Shown here: positions 26,078-34,675 of the stretch, in pieces
How positions within the stretch are numbered: the first letter of the stretch is position 1
Layout: each line of letters begins with the position of its first letter
From: Microthrixaceae bacterium
Lineage (GTDB): Bacteria; Actinomycetota; Acidimicrobiia; Acidimicrobiales; Poriferisodalaceae
NCBI GenBank assembly: GCA_011523825.1
Contig: WTFX01000010.1
Span: 1 to 64,000, forward strand
Direction: 5' to 3'
DNA: 64,000 nucleotides
Notes under the pieces: model-generated
The model's database searches: none
Told to the model about the DNA's origin: nothing
The model's input: only the letters and a program-made list of their open reading frames with translations
Made by a program: the position numbers and the translations under genes

Positions 26078-26979
26078 ATCCTCCGCGCTGGTCGGAAGAG
26101 GTGCTCGGACGAGAACGTCTCAAGGCCATCGAGATCTTCCGCGAGGAGCGGCTCACCGAGCCCTTGGAGAGGTACCTCGAGGCGTTCGATGACTATGCAG
26201 CCAGTGTTGACCGTCTTATGCGCGAGAGCGACGACCTCCGATCGCTCCACGATGTCGCGCAGGAGGTACTGACCGACGCAGACCTGTTGGAGGCCGTTCG
26301 CTACCTCGCAGGACCACCGGTTTCTGCCGACGATCTCATGGAATTGGCAGAGACCCAGTTGACAGTGAGCCGCTTGCGGGACGACGAAGCCGCCGCCCAA
26401 CGCGTGATCGAGACCATCTTGGACATGCTTGATTGCCGCCGATTTGCCTGGGTGACAGAGAATCGAGAGCCCACGGATGAAGAACGATCTTCGGCTGCTC
26501 TGGCGTCGGCTGCTCTCATGGCGAGTCAACGGGTGCGAACAAACCGTGCCAACAGTGCCAAGACCGATCAGGAGGAGGCCGTTCGCAACCACCTCGCCGA
26601 TTCGGGTCTCGGAGAAGTAGAGACACGCGAAATCTGGACGCCGGCAGATGCTCCAGGGCGCGGTGAGTTCTGTGCCGAGTGTTCCGTCGCCGGTCGTAAG
26701 GCCGACGTGGTCGTCGGATTGCATGACGGTCGGGTGATGCCGATCGAATGCAAGGTTTCGAACTCGTCAACGAATTCCGTGAAGCGGCTGAACAACGACG
26801 CTGCGGCCAAGGCTGCCGAGTGGCTCCGGGCGTTTGGCCATCAGGGAATTGTGCCGACGGCCGTATTGTCCGGCGTCTTCAAAACCCACAACCTCGTCCA
26901 GGCTCAAGACAGCGGCCTGACGATCTTCTGGGCTCACGACCTATCGCCACTGACCGCCTTCGTATCCTTCACCGAGTAG
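26065..26979 (+). CDS. Type II restriction endonuclease, XamI-like
   Basis: This 304-residue protein begins 'PPRWSEEVLGRERLKAIEIFREERL', followed by 'EPLERYLEAFDDY', which matches my memory of the XamI restriction endonuclease family (GTCGAC). The nuclease core is 'GRKADVVVGLHDGRVMPIECKVSNSSTNS': Asp214, Glu228 and Lys230 form a PD-(D/E)XK site. It overlaps the 3' end of methyltransferase B by 13 bp in another frame. A complete type II pair is therefore present. The specificity is by family analogy only. No decay is visible. Confidence 0.82.
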   Translation: MALVDPPRWSEEVLGRERLKAIEIFREERLTEPLERYLEAFDDYAASVDRLMRESDDLRSLHDVAQEVLTDADLLEAVRYLAGPPVSADDLMELAETQLTVSRLRDDEAAAQRVIETILDMLDCRRFAWVTENREPTDEERSSAALASAALMASQRVRTNRANSAKTDQEEAVRNHLADSGLGEVETREIWTPADAPGRGEFCAECSVAGRKADVVVGLHDGRVMPIECKVSNSSTNSVKRLNNDAAAKAAEWLRAFGHQGIVPTAVLSGVFKTHNLVQAQDSGLTIFWAHDLSPLTAFVSFTE

Positions 26980-27040
26980 CGCTAGAGGATCACAGCCGTG
27001 GCAAGTCGTCGCGGGCTTAGCTGACCGGCGCCGCGACGGG

Positions 27041-29500
27041 TCAGCCGATGGCGCCGGCGACGGCGAGCTCGACAACACGGTCGTCGTCGTAGCCGAGGAT
27101 GTCCCGCAACACGACGTCGTTGTGCTCGCCCAGGCTGGGGCCTGAACGGGTGACGGCGTGGGGCGTCGCGCTGAGCTGCAGGCGCGGCGCCTCCACGACC
27201 ATGCGGTCGTACAGCGGGTGTTCGACTTCCAGCCAGTGGCCCCGGTGGTTCAGCTGCGGGTCGGCGAAGCAGCCCACGCTGTTCTGGTTTGCGTGCGAGG
27301 GGATGCCGGCCGCTTGCAGGGCAGCTTCGGCCTCGGCGGGGGTGCGCTGGGTCGCCCAGCCTCCGACGATGGCGTCGATCTCATCGACATGTCCAAGCCG
27401 CCCCGCTGCGTCCATGCCGGCCAGCTCGGCAGGAACTGCATGGCCGTCCGCATCGAGCACCCTGCACAGCGATTCCCAGTGATGCTCGGTCTCACAGACA
27501 ATCGCGACCCATGGGTCGGGCGGTTCGAGCGGGTTGTCGGGCTCGGCGTCGCCTGCGTCGCACGGGTACATGGCGTGGGGGCACATGAAAGCGTCCGCGT
27601 TGCCCATCCGTGTCGCTTCGTCGCCGTTCACGGTCTTCGCGAGCACCTCGGTCGCCAGGAAATGAATGGCGGCCTCGGCCTGCGCGAAGTCCAGATGCTG
27701 TCCGCGGCCGTCGGGGTCGGCATCGCGGGCATCGAGCGCCGCCATGAGCAGCGGCACCATGAACTGCGGCGTGACGTAGTCGGTATAGGCCAGGAAGGGC
27801 CCCGCCGGAGGTCGGTCCGGCCAGCCGGTCATCTCGTAGTAGCCGGTGATGGCGCCGGCCAGGTTGCCGAACCCGGCGAACGTCGACAGCGGACCGCTCT
27901 GGCCCATCAGGCTCGTGCTCAGCAGGATCAGGCCCGGATTCCGTTCGGCTAGCACGTCGTAGCCGATTCCCCACGCCTCGAGCGTGCCCGGCGTGTAGGA
28001 CTCGACGTAGATGTCGGCCCACTCGACCAGGTCGCACAGCACCTCTCGGCCGGCCTCGGTGTTGAGATCCAGGGTCAGGCCTTGCTTGCCGGCGTTCAGG
28101 GTGCCGAACTGGATGGAGGCATCAGGCCCCATGTCTCCCCGCAGGCCGCCACCGGCCCCGCGGGCGGCGTCGAAGCGGGCCGGCCCCTCCACCTTGATGA
28201 CCGTGGCACCGAAGTCGGCGAGCAGCCGCGTGGTGAACGGTCCGGCGTACACCCAGGTCGTGTCCAGCACCTTGAGGCCTTCGAGAGGTCGTGGCGATGC
28301 TGGGTCGCCGCCGGCGTCCCGCAACGCCTCGGCGGACTCCAGCAGCGCCGAGCGCGGCGCAGCCTTCACTGCCTCGGTGTCGGCGCCGAGCGCGGGAGGC
28401 CCGCTGAGAGTACGCAGGGGCGTGCGGCTGGGCTGGCACCAGCGACCGGGCGCGGTGACACTGCCCCATGCGGGATCGTCCACCACGTCCCAGTAGCCCC
28501 GCTGGGAGAAGTGGTCGACCTGCACGAGCTCGGCAGGGGCGTAGACGGGTGCCAGCAGCACCTCCCGACGCTGCGCCTCGGCGAACAACTCCGCCCGCGT
28601 CATCGACGATGTCATGGCAGCGATGGCGGCTTTCGCGGCCTCCATCTGGGCGGGCGCCACCTCGGGATCGGTGAACAGGCGCATGCCGAACTCGACCCAG
28701 TCGAGCCCGGCCAGTTCGTCATCGCAGAAGCCCAGTTCATGAACCCACTCCATCAGCCGGGCGGTGAAGCGGCCGATGGTGTCGCCGAACAGCAGCGTGA
28801 TGGAGACGAAGCCGTCCGCAGCGGCATACACGAACTGCAGATGGAAGTTCAGCAGCAGAATCCCACCGGACGTCCTGCGCGCCGACGGGTACGCATTCGC
28901 ACTGTGGACGATGCCGGGAAAGGCCGTCTGCATCATCGCCTGCTGGGCGGAGATGTCGACGTGCTGGCCCCAGCCGCTGCGGTCGCGCTGGCGCAGCGCG
29001 AGCGCAGTGCCGACCGCCCCGTGCGAACCGGCATGCAGCCAGCTCTGCGGAGCGGTGATGCGCAGCGGAGCCCGGTCGGTGTCGCCGGTGATGGCGGCGC
29101 TGCATGCCGACGCCGCAATGGTGAGGTCCGACGCCGCCCAAGCTGCCTTCGGGCCGGTGCTGCCGAACGCGGTCACCGTGGTGTGCACGAGTCCCGGGTT
29201 GATCGCGCGCAGCTCGTCGTAGTCGAGACCCAGGCCAGGGTCGGGCGACTCGATCAGCGCGTCGGCACCTGCGACGAGCTCTAGCAGCTCGTTGCGGTCC
29301 CCGATGACGCAGCTCTGCGCACCCCGGCGCTGCGCCCACCATTGGAGCGACGTGCCGTCAGGGCCGTGGCTGCGGTGGCTGCGGCCCCGGCCGTCAGGTC
29401 CTTCGACGAGGACCACCTCGGCACCGAGCGAGCCCAGGATGGCGGTGCACATCGCGCCCCGGTGGTCGGTGAGATCAAGTATCCGGTACGGCTTCAGCAT
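27041..29500 (-). CDS. Two-domain CaiB/BaiF family CoA-transferase (fusion 2)
   Basis: The 819-residue protein has two CoA-transferase domains, starting 'YRILDLTDHRGAMCTAILGSLGAEVV' and 'LEGLKVLDTTWVYAGPFTTRLLADFGATVI'. The second half has Asp574 in 'AYTDYVTP' at the catalytic place; the first half has 'PQSWLHAGSHG' without Asp. The ATG at 29498-29500 was selected by alignment with the paralogues; upstream codons in frame are not family-like. It is divergent from the thiolase-like gene across 106 bp. A decayed copy of its 3' end lies at 23554-24165. Confidence 0.88.
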   Translation of the reverse strand: MLKPYRILDLTDHRGAMCTAILGSLGAEVVLVEGPDGRGRSHRSHGPDGTSLQWWAQRRGAQSCVIGDRNELLELVAGADALIESPDPGLGLDYDELRAINPGLVHTTVTAFGSTGPKAAWAASDLTIAASACSAAITGDTDRAPLRITAPQSWLHAGSHGAVGTALALRQRDRSGWGQHVDISAQQAMMQTAFPGIVHSANAYPSARRTSGGILLLNFHLQFVYAAADGFVSITLLFGDTIGRFTARLMEWVHELGFCDDELAGLDWVEFGMRLFTDPEVAPAQMEAAKAAIAAMTSSMTRAELFAEAQRREVLLAPVYAPAELVQVDHFSQRGYWDVVDDPAWGSVTAPGRWCQPSRTPLRTLSGPPALGADTEAVKAAPRSALLESAEALRDAGGDPASPRPLEGLKVLDTTWVYAGPFTTRLLADFGATVIKVEGPARFDAARGAGGGLRGDMGPDASIQFGTLNAGKQGLTLDLNTEAGREVLCDLVEWADIYVESYTPGTLEAWGIGYDVLAERNPGLILLSTSLMGQSGPLSTFAGFGNLAGAITGYYEMTGWPDRPPAGPFLAYTDYVTPQFMVPLLMAALDARDADPDGRGQHLDFAQAEAAIHFLATEVLAKTVNGDEATRMGNADAFMCPHAMYPCDAGDAEPDNPLEPPDPWVAIVCETEHHWESLCRVLDADGHAVPAELAGMDAAGRLGHVDEIDAIVGGWATQRTPAEAEAALQAAGIPSHANQNSVGCFADPQLNHRGHWLEVEHPLYDRMVVEAPRLQLSATPHAVTRSGPSLGEHNDVVLRDILGYDDDRVVELAVAGAIG

Positions 29501-29606
29501 CGCCGTGACGCTAACGCTCGCCGGCGGGAGGGGTTGGCGCTCGCGGGGCGCAGCTGTCCGGTTCTGTTCCGGCACCGTCTCGGGCCCTGCGACTAGGTTG
29601 CCGCCG

Positions 29607-30773
29607 GTGACGATTCGAGGCAAGGCGCTCATCGCAGGGGTGTACGAGCACCCTGGCCGTGAGCTGCCCGACCGTACGCTGCCGCAGATCCACGCCGACG
29701 TTGCCGCGGGAGCGCTGGCGGACGCCGGGTTGACACTGGCGGACGTCGACGCCTACTACTCCGCGGGCGACGCTCCCGGCTTCGGTGCGCTGTCGATGGT
29801 GGAATACCTGGGCCTCGACTGCAGCTACATCGACGACACCGAGACCGGTGGCTCGGCCTACCTCGTGCACGTCCAGCACGCCGCGGCAGCCATCGCCGCA
29901 GGCCAGGTGAATGTGGCGCTGATCACGCTGGCAGGCAAGCCGCGCACGGGCGGCGCCGGTCCGGGCGGAAGCGCCCGGTTCAGCTCGGCGCCGGAGGCGT
30001 CATTCGAGAACCAGTTCGGCATGTCGGTGCCCGGCGGCTACGCGCTGGCTGCGGCACGGCACATGCACGAGTTCGGCACCACCTCCGAACAACTGGCCGA
30101 GGTCAAGGTGGCTGCCTCGACCCACGCGCAGCACAACCCCCACGCGTTCCTGCAAGACGTCGTGACGGTAGAAGAGGTGGTGTCCTCGCCGATCATCTCC
30201 GATCCGCTGCACCGGTTGGACTGCTGCGTGATCACCGACGGCGGGGGAGCGCTCGTGCTGGTCAGCGAAGCGGTGGCAGCGTCGCTCGACCGTCACTGCA
30301 CCCCGGTACTGGGCACGGGCACGTCGATCAAGCACACCTCGGGCGGTCGCATCGATCTGACCCACACCGGCGCGATTCGCTCAGGCCCTCTGGCGTTCAG
30401 CGAGGCTGGCGTGACGCCTGCCGACATCGACTACGCGTCGATCTACGACAGCTTCACCATCACCGTCCTGATGACGCTGGAAGACCTCGGTTTCTGCAAC
30501 AAGGGCGACGGCGGGCGCTTCGTGTCCGACGGCGCATTGCAGGCTCCAGGCGGCACCCTGCCGTTCAACACCGACGGCGGTGGCCTGTGCAACAACCATC
30601 CCGCCAACCGCGGCGGCATGACCAAGGTGGTCGAAGCCGTGCGGCAGCTGCGCGGCGAGGCGCACCCGGCCGTGCAGGTGCCCGACTGCGAGCTGGCCCT
30701 GGCGCACGGCACAGGCGGCAGCCTCGCCACTCGCATGGGCAGCGCCACGCTCGTCCTGGGCAGGTCGGCATGA
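29607..30773 (+). CDS. Thiolase-like protein (SCP-x/Ltp2-type) lacking nucleophilic Cys
   Basis: The 388-residue thiolase-fold protein has 'IRGKALIAGVYEHPGRELPDRT', 'FGTTSEQLAEVKVAASTHAQHNPHA', 'YASIYDSFTITVLMTLEDLGFC' and the C-terminal 'ALAHGTGG'. In condensing thiolases a Cys follows strand 3; here the motif is 'ETGGSAYLVHV' (about 79-89) with no Cys. With the DUF35 gene 40 bp downstream, this fits the Ltp2-DUF35 aldolases that split beta-hydroxyacyl-CoA side chains, or related lipid-transfer thiolases. GTG at 29607 begins the family-like sequence. Confidence 0.8.
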   Translation: MTIRGKALIAGVYEHPGRELPDRTLPQIHADVAAGALADAGLTLADVDAYYSAGDAPGFGALSMVEYLGLDCSYIDDTETGGSAYLVHVQHAAAAIAAGQVNVALITLAGKPRTGGAGPGGSARFSSAPEASFENQFGMSVPGGYALAAARHMHEFGTTSEQLAEVKVAASTHAQHNPHAFLQDVVTVEEVVSSPIISDPLHRLDCCVITDGGGALVLVSEAVAASLDRHCTPVLGTGTSIKHTSGGRIDLTHTGAIRSGPLAFSEAGVTPADIDYASIYDSFTITVLMTLEDLGFCNKGDGGRFVSDGALQAPGGTLPFNTDGGGLCNNHPANRGGMTKVVEAVRQLRGEAHPAVQVPDCELALAHGTGGSLATRMGSATLVLGRSA

Positions 30774-30813
30774 ACCGGGTCGGAACGAGCCGAGTCCGAG
30801 CGAGGTCGCTGCC

Positions 30814-31233
30814 ATGACCGATCTGGGTCCATCGGGGCTGCCCGTCCCGTCGCCGAACCCCAACCTCGAAACGCAGCGGTTCTGGGACGCCACCGCCGAA
30901 GGCCGGCTGGAGCTGCCCCGCTGCGACAACTGCGGCCACGTCGTGTGGTACCCGCGGGAACGCTGCGATCAGTGCGGCAACACCTCGGTGACCTGGTTCG
31001 AGGCTTCGGGACGCGGCACCGTGTACAGCTGCACGGTCACCCGGCGCATCCCCGGTTCGTGGCGCAAGGCCGCACCGTTCGTGCTGGCCTACGTGGAGCT
31101 CGACGAGGGTCCCCGGGTGATGACCAACATCGTCGGCTGCGACCCCGAAGCGGTTCACATCGGCCAGGTGGTGCACGCCGTCTTCGACCCCACCCCCGAC
31201 GGCCCCGGCCTGCTGCGGTTCATCCCCGCCTGA
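30814..31233 (+). CDS. DUF35 OB-fold / zinc-ribbon acyl-CoA-associated protein
   Basis: This 139-residue protein has a rubredoxin-like zinc ribbon with two CxxC pairs ('CDNCGHVVWYPRERCDQCG', about 37-55) and a C-terminal OB-fold ('GRGTVYSCTVTRRI', 'PFVLAYVELDEGPRVMTNIVG', 'IGQVVHAVFD'). DUF35 proteins form complexes with thiolase-like enzymes and are needed for their activity. Its location right after the thiolase-like gene supports such a complex here. Confidence 0.88.
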   Translation: MTDLGPSGLPVPSPNPNLETQRFWDATAEGRLELPRCDNCGHVVWYPRERCDQCGNTSVTWFEASGRGTVYSCTVTRRIPGSWRKAAPFVLAYVELDEGPRVMTNIVGCDPEAVHIGQVVHAVFDPTPDGPGLLRFIPA

Positions 31234-31258
31234 CAGCGTTCAGCAAGCTGAGCCGGAG

Positions 31259-31696
<438 letters not shown>

Positions 31697-31700
31697 GCGC

Positions 31701-32087
31701 TCAGGGAATGATCGCGTCGACTTCGATCTCGATGACCAAGTCGGGATGGATCAGCGCCGACACCTCGACGAGGGTCGAGGCCGGCCTGATGTCGGCGAAT
31801 GCCTCACCGTGAGCCCGGACGAAGTCGTCGATCATGCCGATGTCGGTGATGAATGTGCGCACCCGCACCACGTCGGTCATCTGGGCTCCGGCTTCTGCCA
31901 GCGCTCGCTCGATGACGCCCAGCGTGTACGTCGCCTGCCCGTAGCAGTCGCCCGGATGCACCACGCCGTCAGGACCAAGCGATGTGCTGCCCGACACGGC
32001 GACCCAGTCGCCGAGGCGTACCGCGCGCGAATAGCCGGCGACAGCCTCCATCGGCCCGCCGCTCGAGATGTTCTGTCGTTCACTCAT
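31701..32087 (-). CDS. RidA-family (YjgF/UK114) protein
   Basis: This 128-residue RidA-fold protein has 'YSRAVRLGDWVAVSGSTSLGPDG', 'QATYTLGVIERALAEAGAQMTDVVRVRTFIT' and 'IRPASTLVEVSALIHPDLVIEIEVDAI'. The Arg in 'RPASTLVEV' is the one that binds substrate carboxylate in imine-hydrolysing members. It may deaminate reactive enamine/imine products. ATG at 32087 gives a normal length. It is followed closely by dtd. Confidence 0.9.
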   Translation of the reverse strand: MSERQNISSGGPMEAVAGYSRAVRLGDWVAVSGSTSLGPDGVVHPGDCYGQATYTLGVIERALAEAGAQMTDVVRVRTFITDIGMIDDFVRAHGEAFADIRPASTLVEVSALIHPDLVIEIEVDAIIP

Positions 32088-32194
32088 GGAGGCATTCTCG
32101 CAAATCGGCGCCGAGGCGGACGCTGGGCGATGCTCATCGCACCAAGTCGGGCAAGCGCAGGCCGCAGCTGCACTCCCTCTGCGGATGCAGCCGC

Positions 32195-34621
32195 TCAGGT
32201 GATGGCGCCGGCAATGACGAGCTCGGCGATCTTGTCGGCGTCGTAGCCGAGGATCCCTTCGAGCACCTCCATGTTGTGCTCCCCGAACATCGGGCCGCCC
32301 CACAGCGGCCGGCCGGGCGTGCGCGACAGCTCGAAGTTGCTGTTTTCGACCCAGGTGTGGCCGTGCTTGGCGTGCGGCACCGACAGGAAGTGCTCGCGGG
32401 AGACGATCTGCGGGTCGGCCATGAGATCTGCTGCGTCGTTCACGCGGTGGGCGGGCACGCCGCACGCTTGGAGAACCGCCTCGATGTCCGCTGCTTCCTG
32501 AGGCTCAGTCCACGCAGTGATCGCGGCGTCGATGGTCTCGGAGCGCGCTCGACGTCCAGCGACGTCGAGTCCGCGCAGTTCGGCGTCTGCATCAAGCAGG
32601 TTCGCCAGCGCCGCCCAGTGCTTATCGGTCTCGCAGGCGATCGCCACCCAGCGGTCGTCTCCGGCCGCGGGATACACACCGTGAGGGCACATGTGGCGGT
32701 CAGCGTTGCCGTTCCGGCCGGCAGTGCGCCCATTGATCTCCTCGTCAGCGAACTCGGTCGCCAGGAAGTGCAGCGCGCCCTCCATCTGGGCGAAGTCGAT
32801 GTGCTGGCCCCGCCCGGTGCGGTCCCGCTCGGCCAGCGCAGACAGAATCAGCATCACGCCCAGCTTCGGCGAGATGTAGTCGGTGTAGGCGGTGAACGGC
32901 CCCGCTGGGATGCGGTCGGGCCAGCCGGTCACCGGATAGAAGCCGGCGATGGCTGCCGCCATGGTGCCGAAGCCGGCATACAGGCGCATCGGCCCGGTCT
33001 GGCCCATGAGGCAGCTCGAGAACATGACGAGCTCGGGATTCACCTCGCGCAGCACGTCGTAGGTGAGGCCCCAGTTCTCCATCGCCTTGGGCGAGAACGA
33101 CTCGGTGAGCACGTCGCACCATGCGACAAGGTCGAGCACCACTGCTCGCGCCTCAGGCAGCGACAGGTCGAGCGTCAGGTCCATCTTCCCGGCATTGATC
33201 GAGTGGAACTGCAGGGCATTCTCCTGCCCGCCTTCCTCGCCGATGAAGGGGTGGACACCGCGCAGCACGTCGGGCTTCAGCTCGCTCTCGACCTTCACGA
33301 CGGTGGCGCCGTAGTCGGCAAGCGTGCGCGTGGCGCCCGGTCCCGCCAGCGCCCACATGAAGTCGAGGACCTTGACGTCGTCGAGCGGGCGCTCCATCGA
33401 GCGACCTGTGGCAGCGATCTCGGCGCGAGGGCGAGAGGTGATGCCCGTGCCTGCAGGGCCGTCGCTGCCGAGGTGCAGCTCGGTGTGCTCGCCGAGCTTC
33501 GGCGCGACGGGCAGGAGCGGCAGCGGGCCGGCCGTGGTCTTGGCCAGCGATCCGCATAGGCGCACGGGCGCGGGACCGCCAGCACGGGGCACGTCGACGC
33601 GCTCCCAGTAGTCGCGTACTTCAAGGTGCTCGAGCGCGAGCACGTCGGCTGTTGTCGTGACGGGCGCGATGAGCAGGTTGTCGGTCAGTGCGCGTTCCAG
33701 CAGCTCGGCCTTGGTCTTGCTGGCCACGAACGCCGTCAGGGCCTTGATGGCCCGGTCGAAGGTGTCCATCGACTCGCGGCCCTCCACGATGGCCATGCCG
33801 AAGTCCACCCAGTCCTTGTCGCGCAGCTCGGGCTCGCAGAAGCCCTCGTCGCAGGCCCACGACAGGATCCGGCTCGTGAAGGGAGCGATCATCGGGCCGA
33901 ACAGGAAGGTGACGGTCACGTGGCCGTCAGCACACTCGTACACCCACGGGATGAGGAAGCCCCCGAGGTCGACCGCTCCGGGGAGCCGGACCGGCACGTC
34001 GCCGCCGGTCAGCACCGTCATCATCTGGAATTGCGTGCAGTCCACGAACGACTGCTGAGCTGAGGTGTCCACGTGCTGGCCCAGCCCTGAGGTCTGCCGT
34101 TCGTGCAGGGCCATGAGCACCGCGCCTGCAGTGTCCACCGCAGCGTTGTGCCACGTCTGCGGCGAGCCGATCCGCACGGGTGCCCGATCACGGTCGCCGG
34201 TCAGCGACATCGTGCCGCTCGACGCGGCGATGGTGAGGTCGGTAGCGGCCCAGGCTGTCTTGGGACCGGTCTCGCCGAACGGCGTGATGGACGCGGTCAC
34301 CAGCGCCGGGTCGGCGGCGCGCAGCGCATCGAGGTCGACGTCGAACGCGCCGCACGAGATCACCGCATCACAGCCGGCGGCCAGCTCGGCAATCCGGGCC
34401 GGTTCCTCGATGACTACCGAGTGCTTTCCCCGGTTGTAGACGAGGAACTCGATGGCACGCTCAGGATCGACCACATCGTCGACGTACGGACCCCGGTGCC
34501 GGGTGCGATGGCCGGCAGGCGGCTCGCAGAGCACCACCTCGGCACCGAGCTGGGCGAGCAGCAGGCCGGCGAGGTGGCCGCGGTCGTCGGTCAGATCCAG
34601 TATCCGGTAGCCGTCCAGCAC
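32195..34621 (-). CDS. Two-domain CaiB/BaiF family CoA-transferase (fusion 3)
   Basis: The 808-residue protein has the same two-domain plan as fusions 1 and 2, starting 'YRILDLTDDRGHLAGLLLAQLGAEVV' and 'LDDVKVLDFMWALAGPGATRTLADYGATVV'. The second half has Asp581 in 'AYTDYISP'; the first half has 'PQTWHNAAVDTAG', again without the aspartate at the homologous place. Its second half is closer to fusion 2 than to fusion 1. The start codon is GTG at 34621. Divergent from the ABC importer genes with only 54 bp between. Confidence 0.88.
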   Translation of the reverse strand: MLDGYRILDLTDDRGHLAGLLLAQLGAEVVLCEPPAGHRTRHRGPYVDDVVDPERAIEFLVYNRGKHSVVIEEPARIAELAAGCDAVISCGAFDVDLDALRAADPALVTASITPFGETGPKTAWAATDLTIAASSGTMSLTGDRDRAPVRIGSPQTWHNAAVDTAGAVLMALHERQTSGLGQHVDTSAQQSFVDCTQFQMMTVLTGGDVPVRLPGAVDLGGFLIPWVYECADGHVTVTFLFGPMIAPFTSRILSWACDEGFCEPELRDKDWVDFGMAIVEGRESMDTFDRAIKALTAFVASKTKAELLERALTDNLLIAPVTTTADVLALEHLEVRDYWERVDVPRAGGPAPVRLCGSLAKTTAGPLPLLPVAPKLGEHTELHLGSDGPAGTGITSRPRAEIAATGRSMERPLDDVKVLDFMWALAGPGATRTLADYGATVVKVESELKPDVLRGVHPFIGEEGGQENALQFHSINAGKMDLTLDLSLPEARAVVLDLVAWCDVLTESFSPKAMENWGLTYDVLREVNPELVMFSSCLMGQTGPMRLYAGFGTMAAAIAGFYPVTGWPDRIPAGPFTAYTDYISPKLGVMLILSALAERDRTGRGQHIDFAQMEGALHFLATEFADEEINGRTAGRNGNADRHMCPHGVYPAAGDDRWVAIACETDKHWAALANLLDADAELRGLDVAGRRARSETIDAAITAWTEPQEAADIEAVLQACGVPAHRVNDAADLMADPQIVSREHFLSVPHAKHGHTWVENSNFELSRTPGRPLWGGPMFGEHNMEVLEGILGYDADKIAELVIAGAIT

Positions 34622-34675
34622 GTCTTCCCGCTCCTAGGTCGCTGTCTGGGTCTAGCGCAGCGTTAGTTTGCTGCC

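Noticed and set aside
16811-27040. CRISPR array, transposase or integrase in the island
   Set aside because: No spaced short repeats and no recombinase gene were found; mobility would have to come from homologous recombination or an element outside the window.
31239-31252. TCAGC-AA-GCTGA as a terminator between DUF35 and dtd genes
   Set aside because: The two-base loop is too short for a stable hairpin and there is no T-run.
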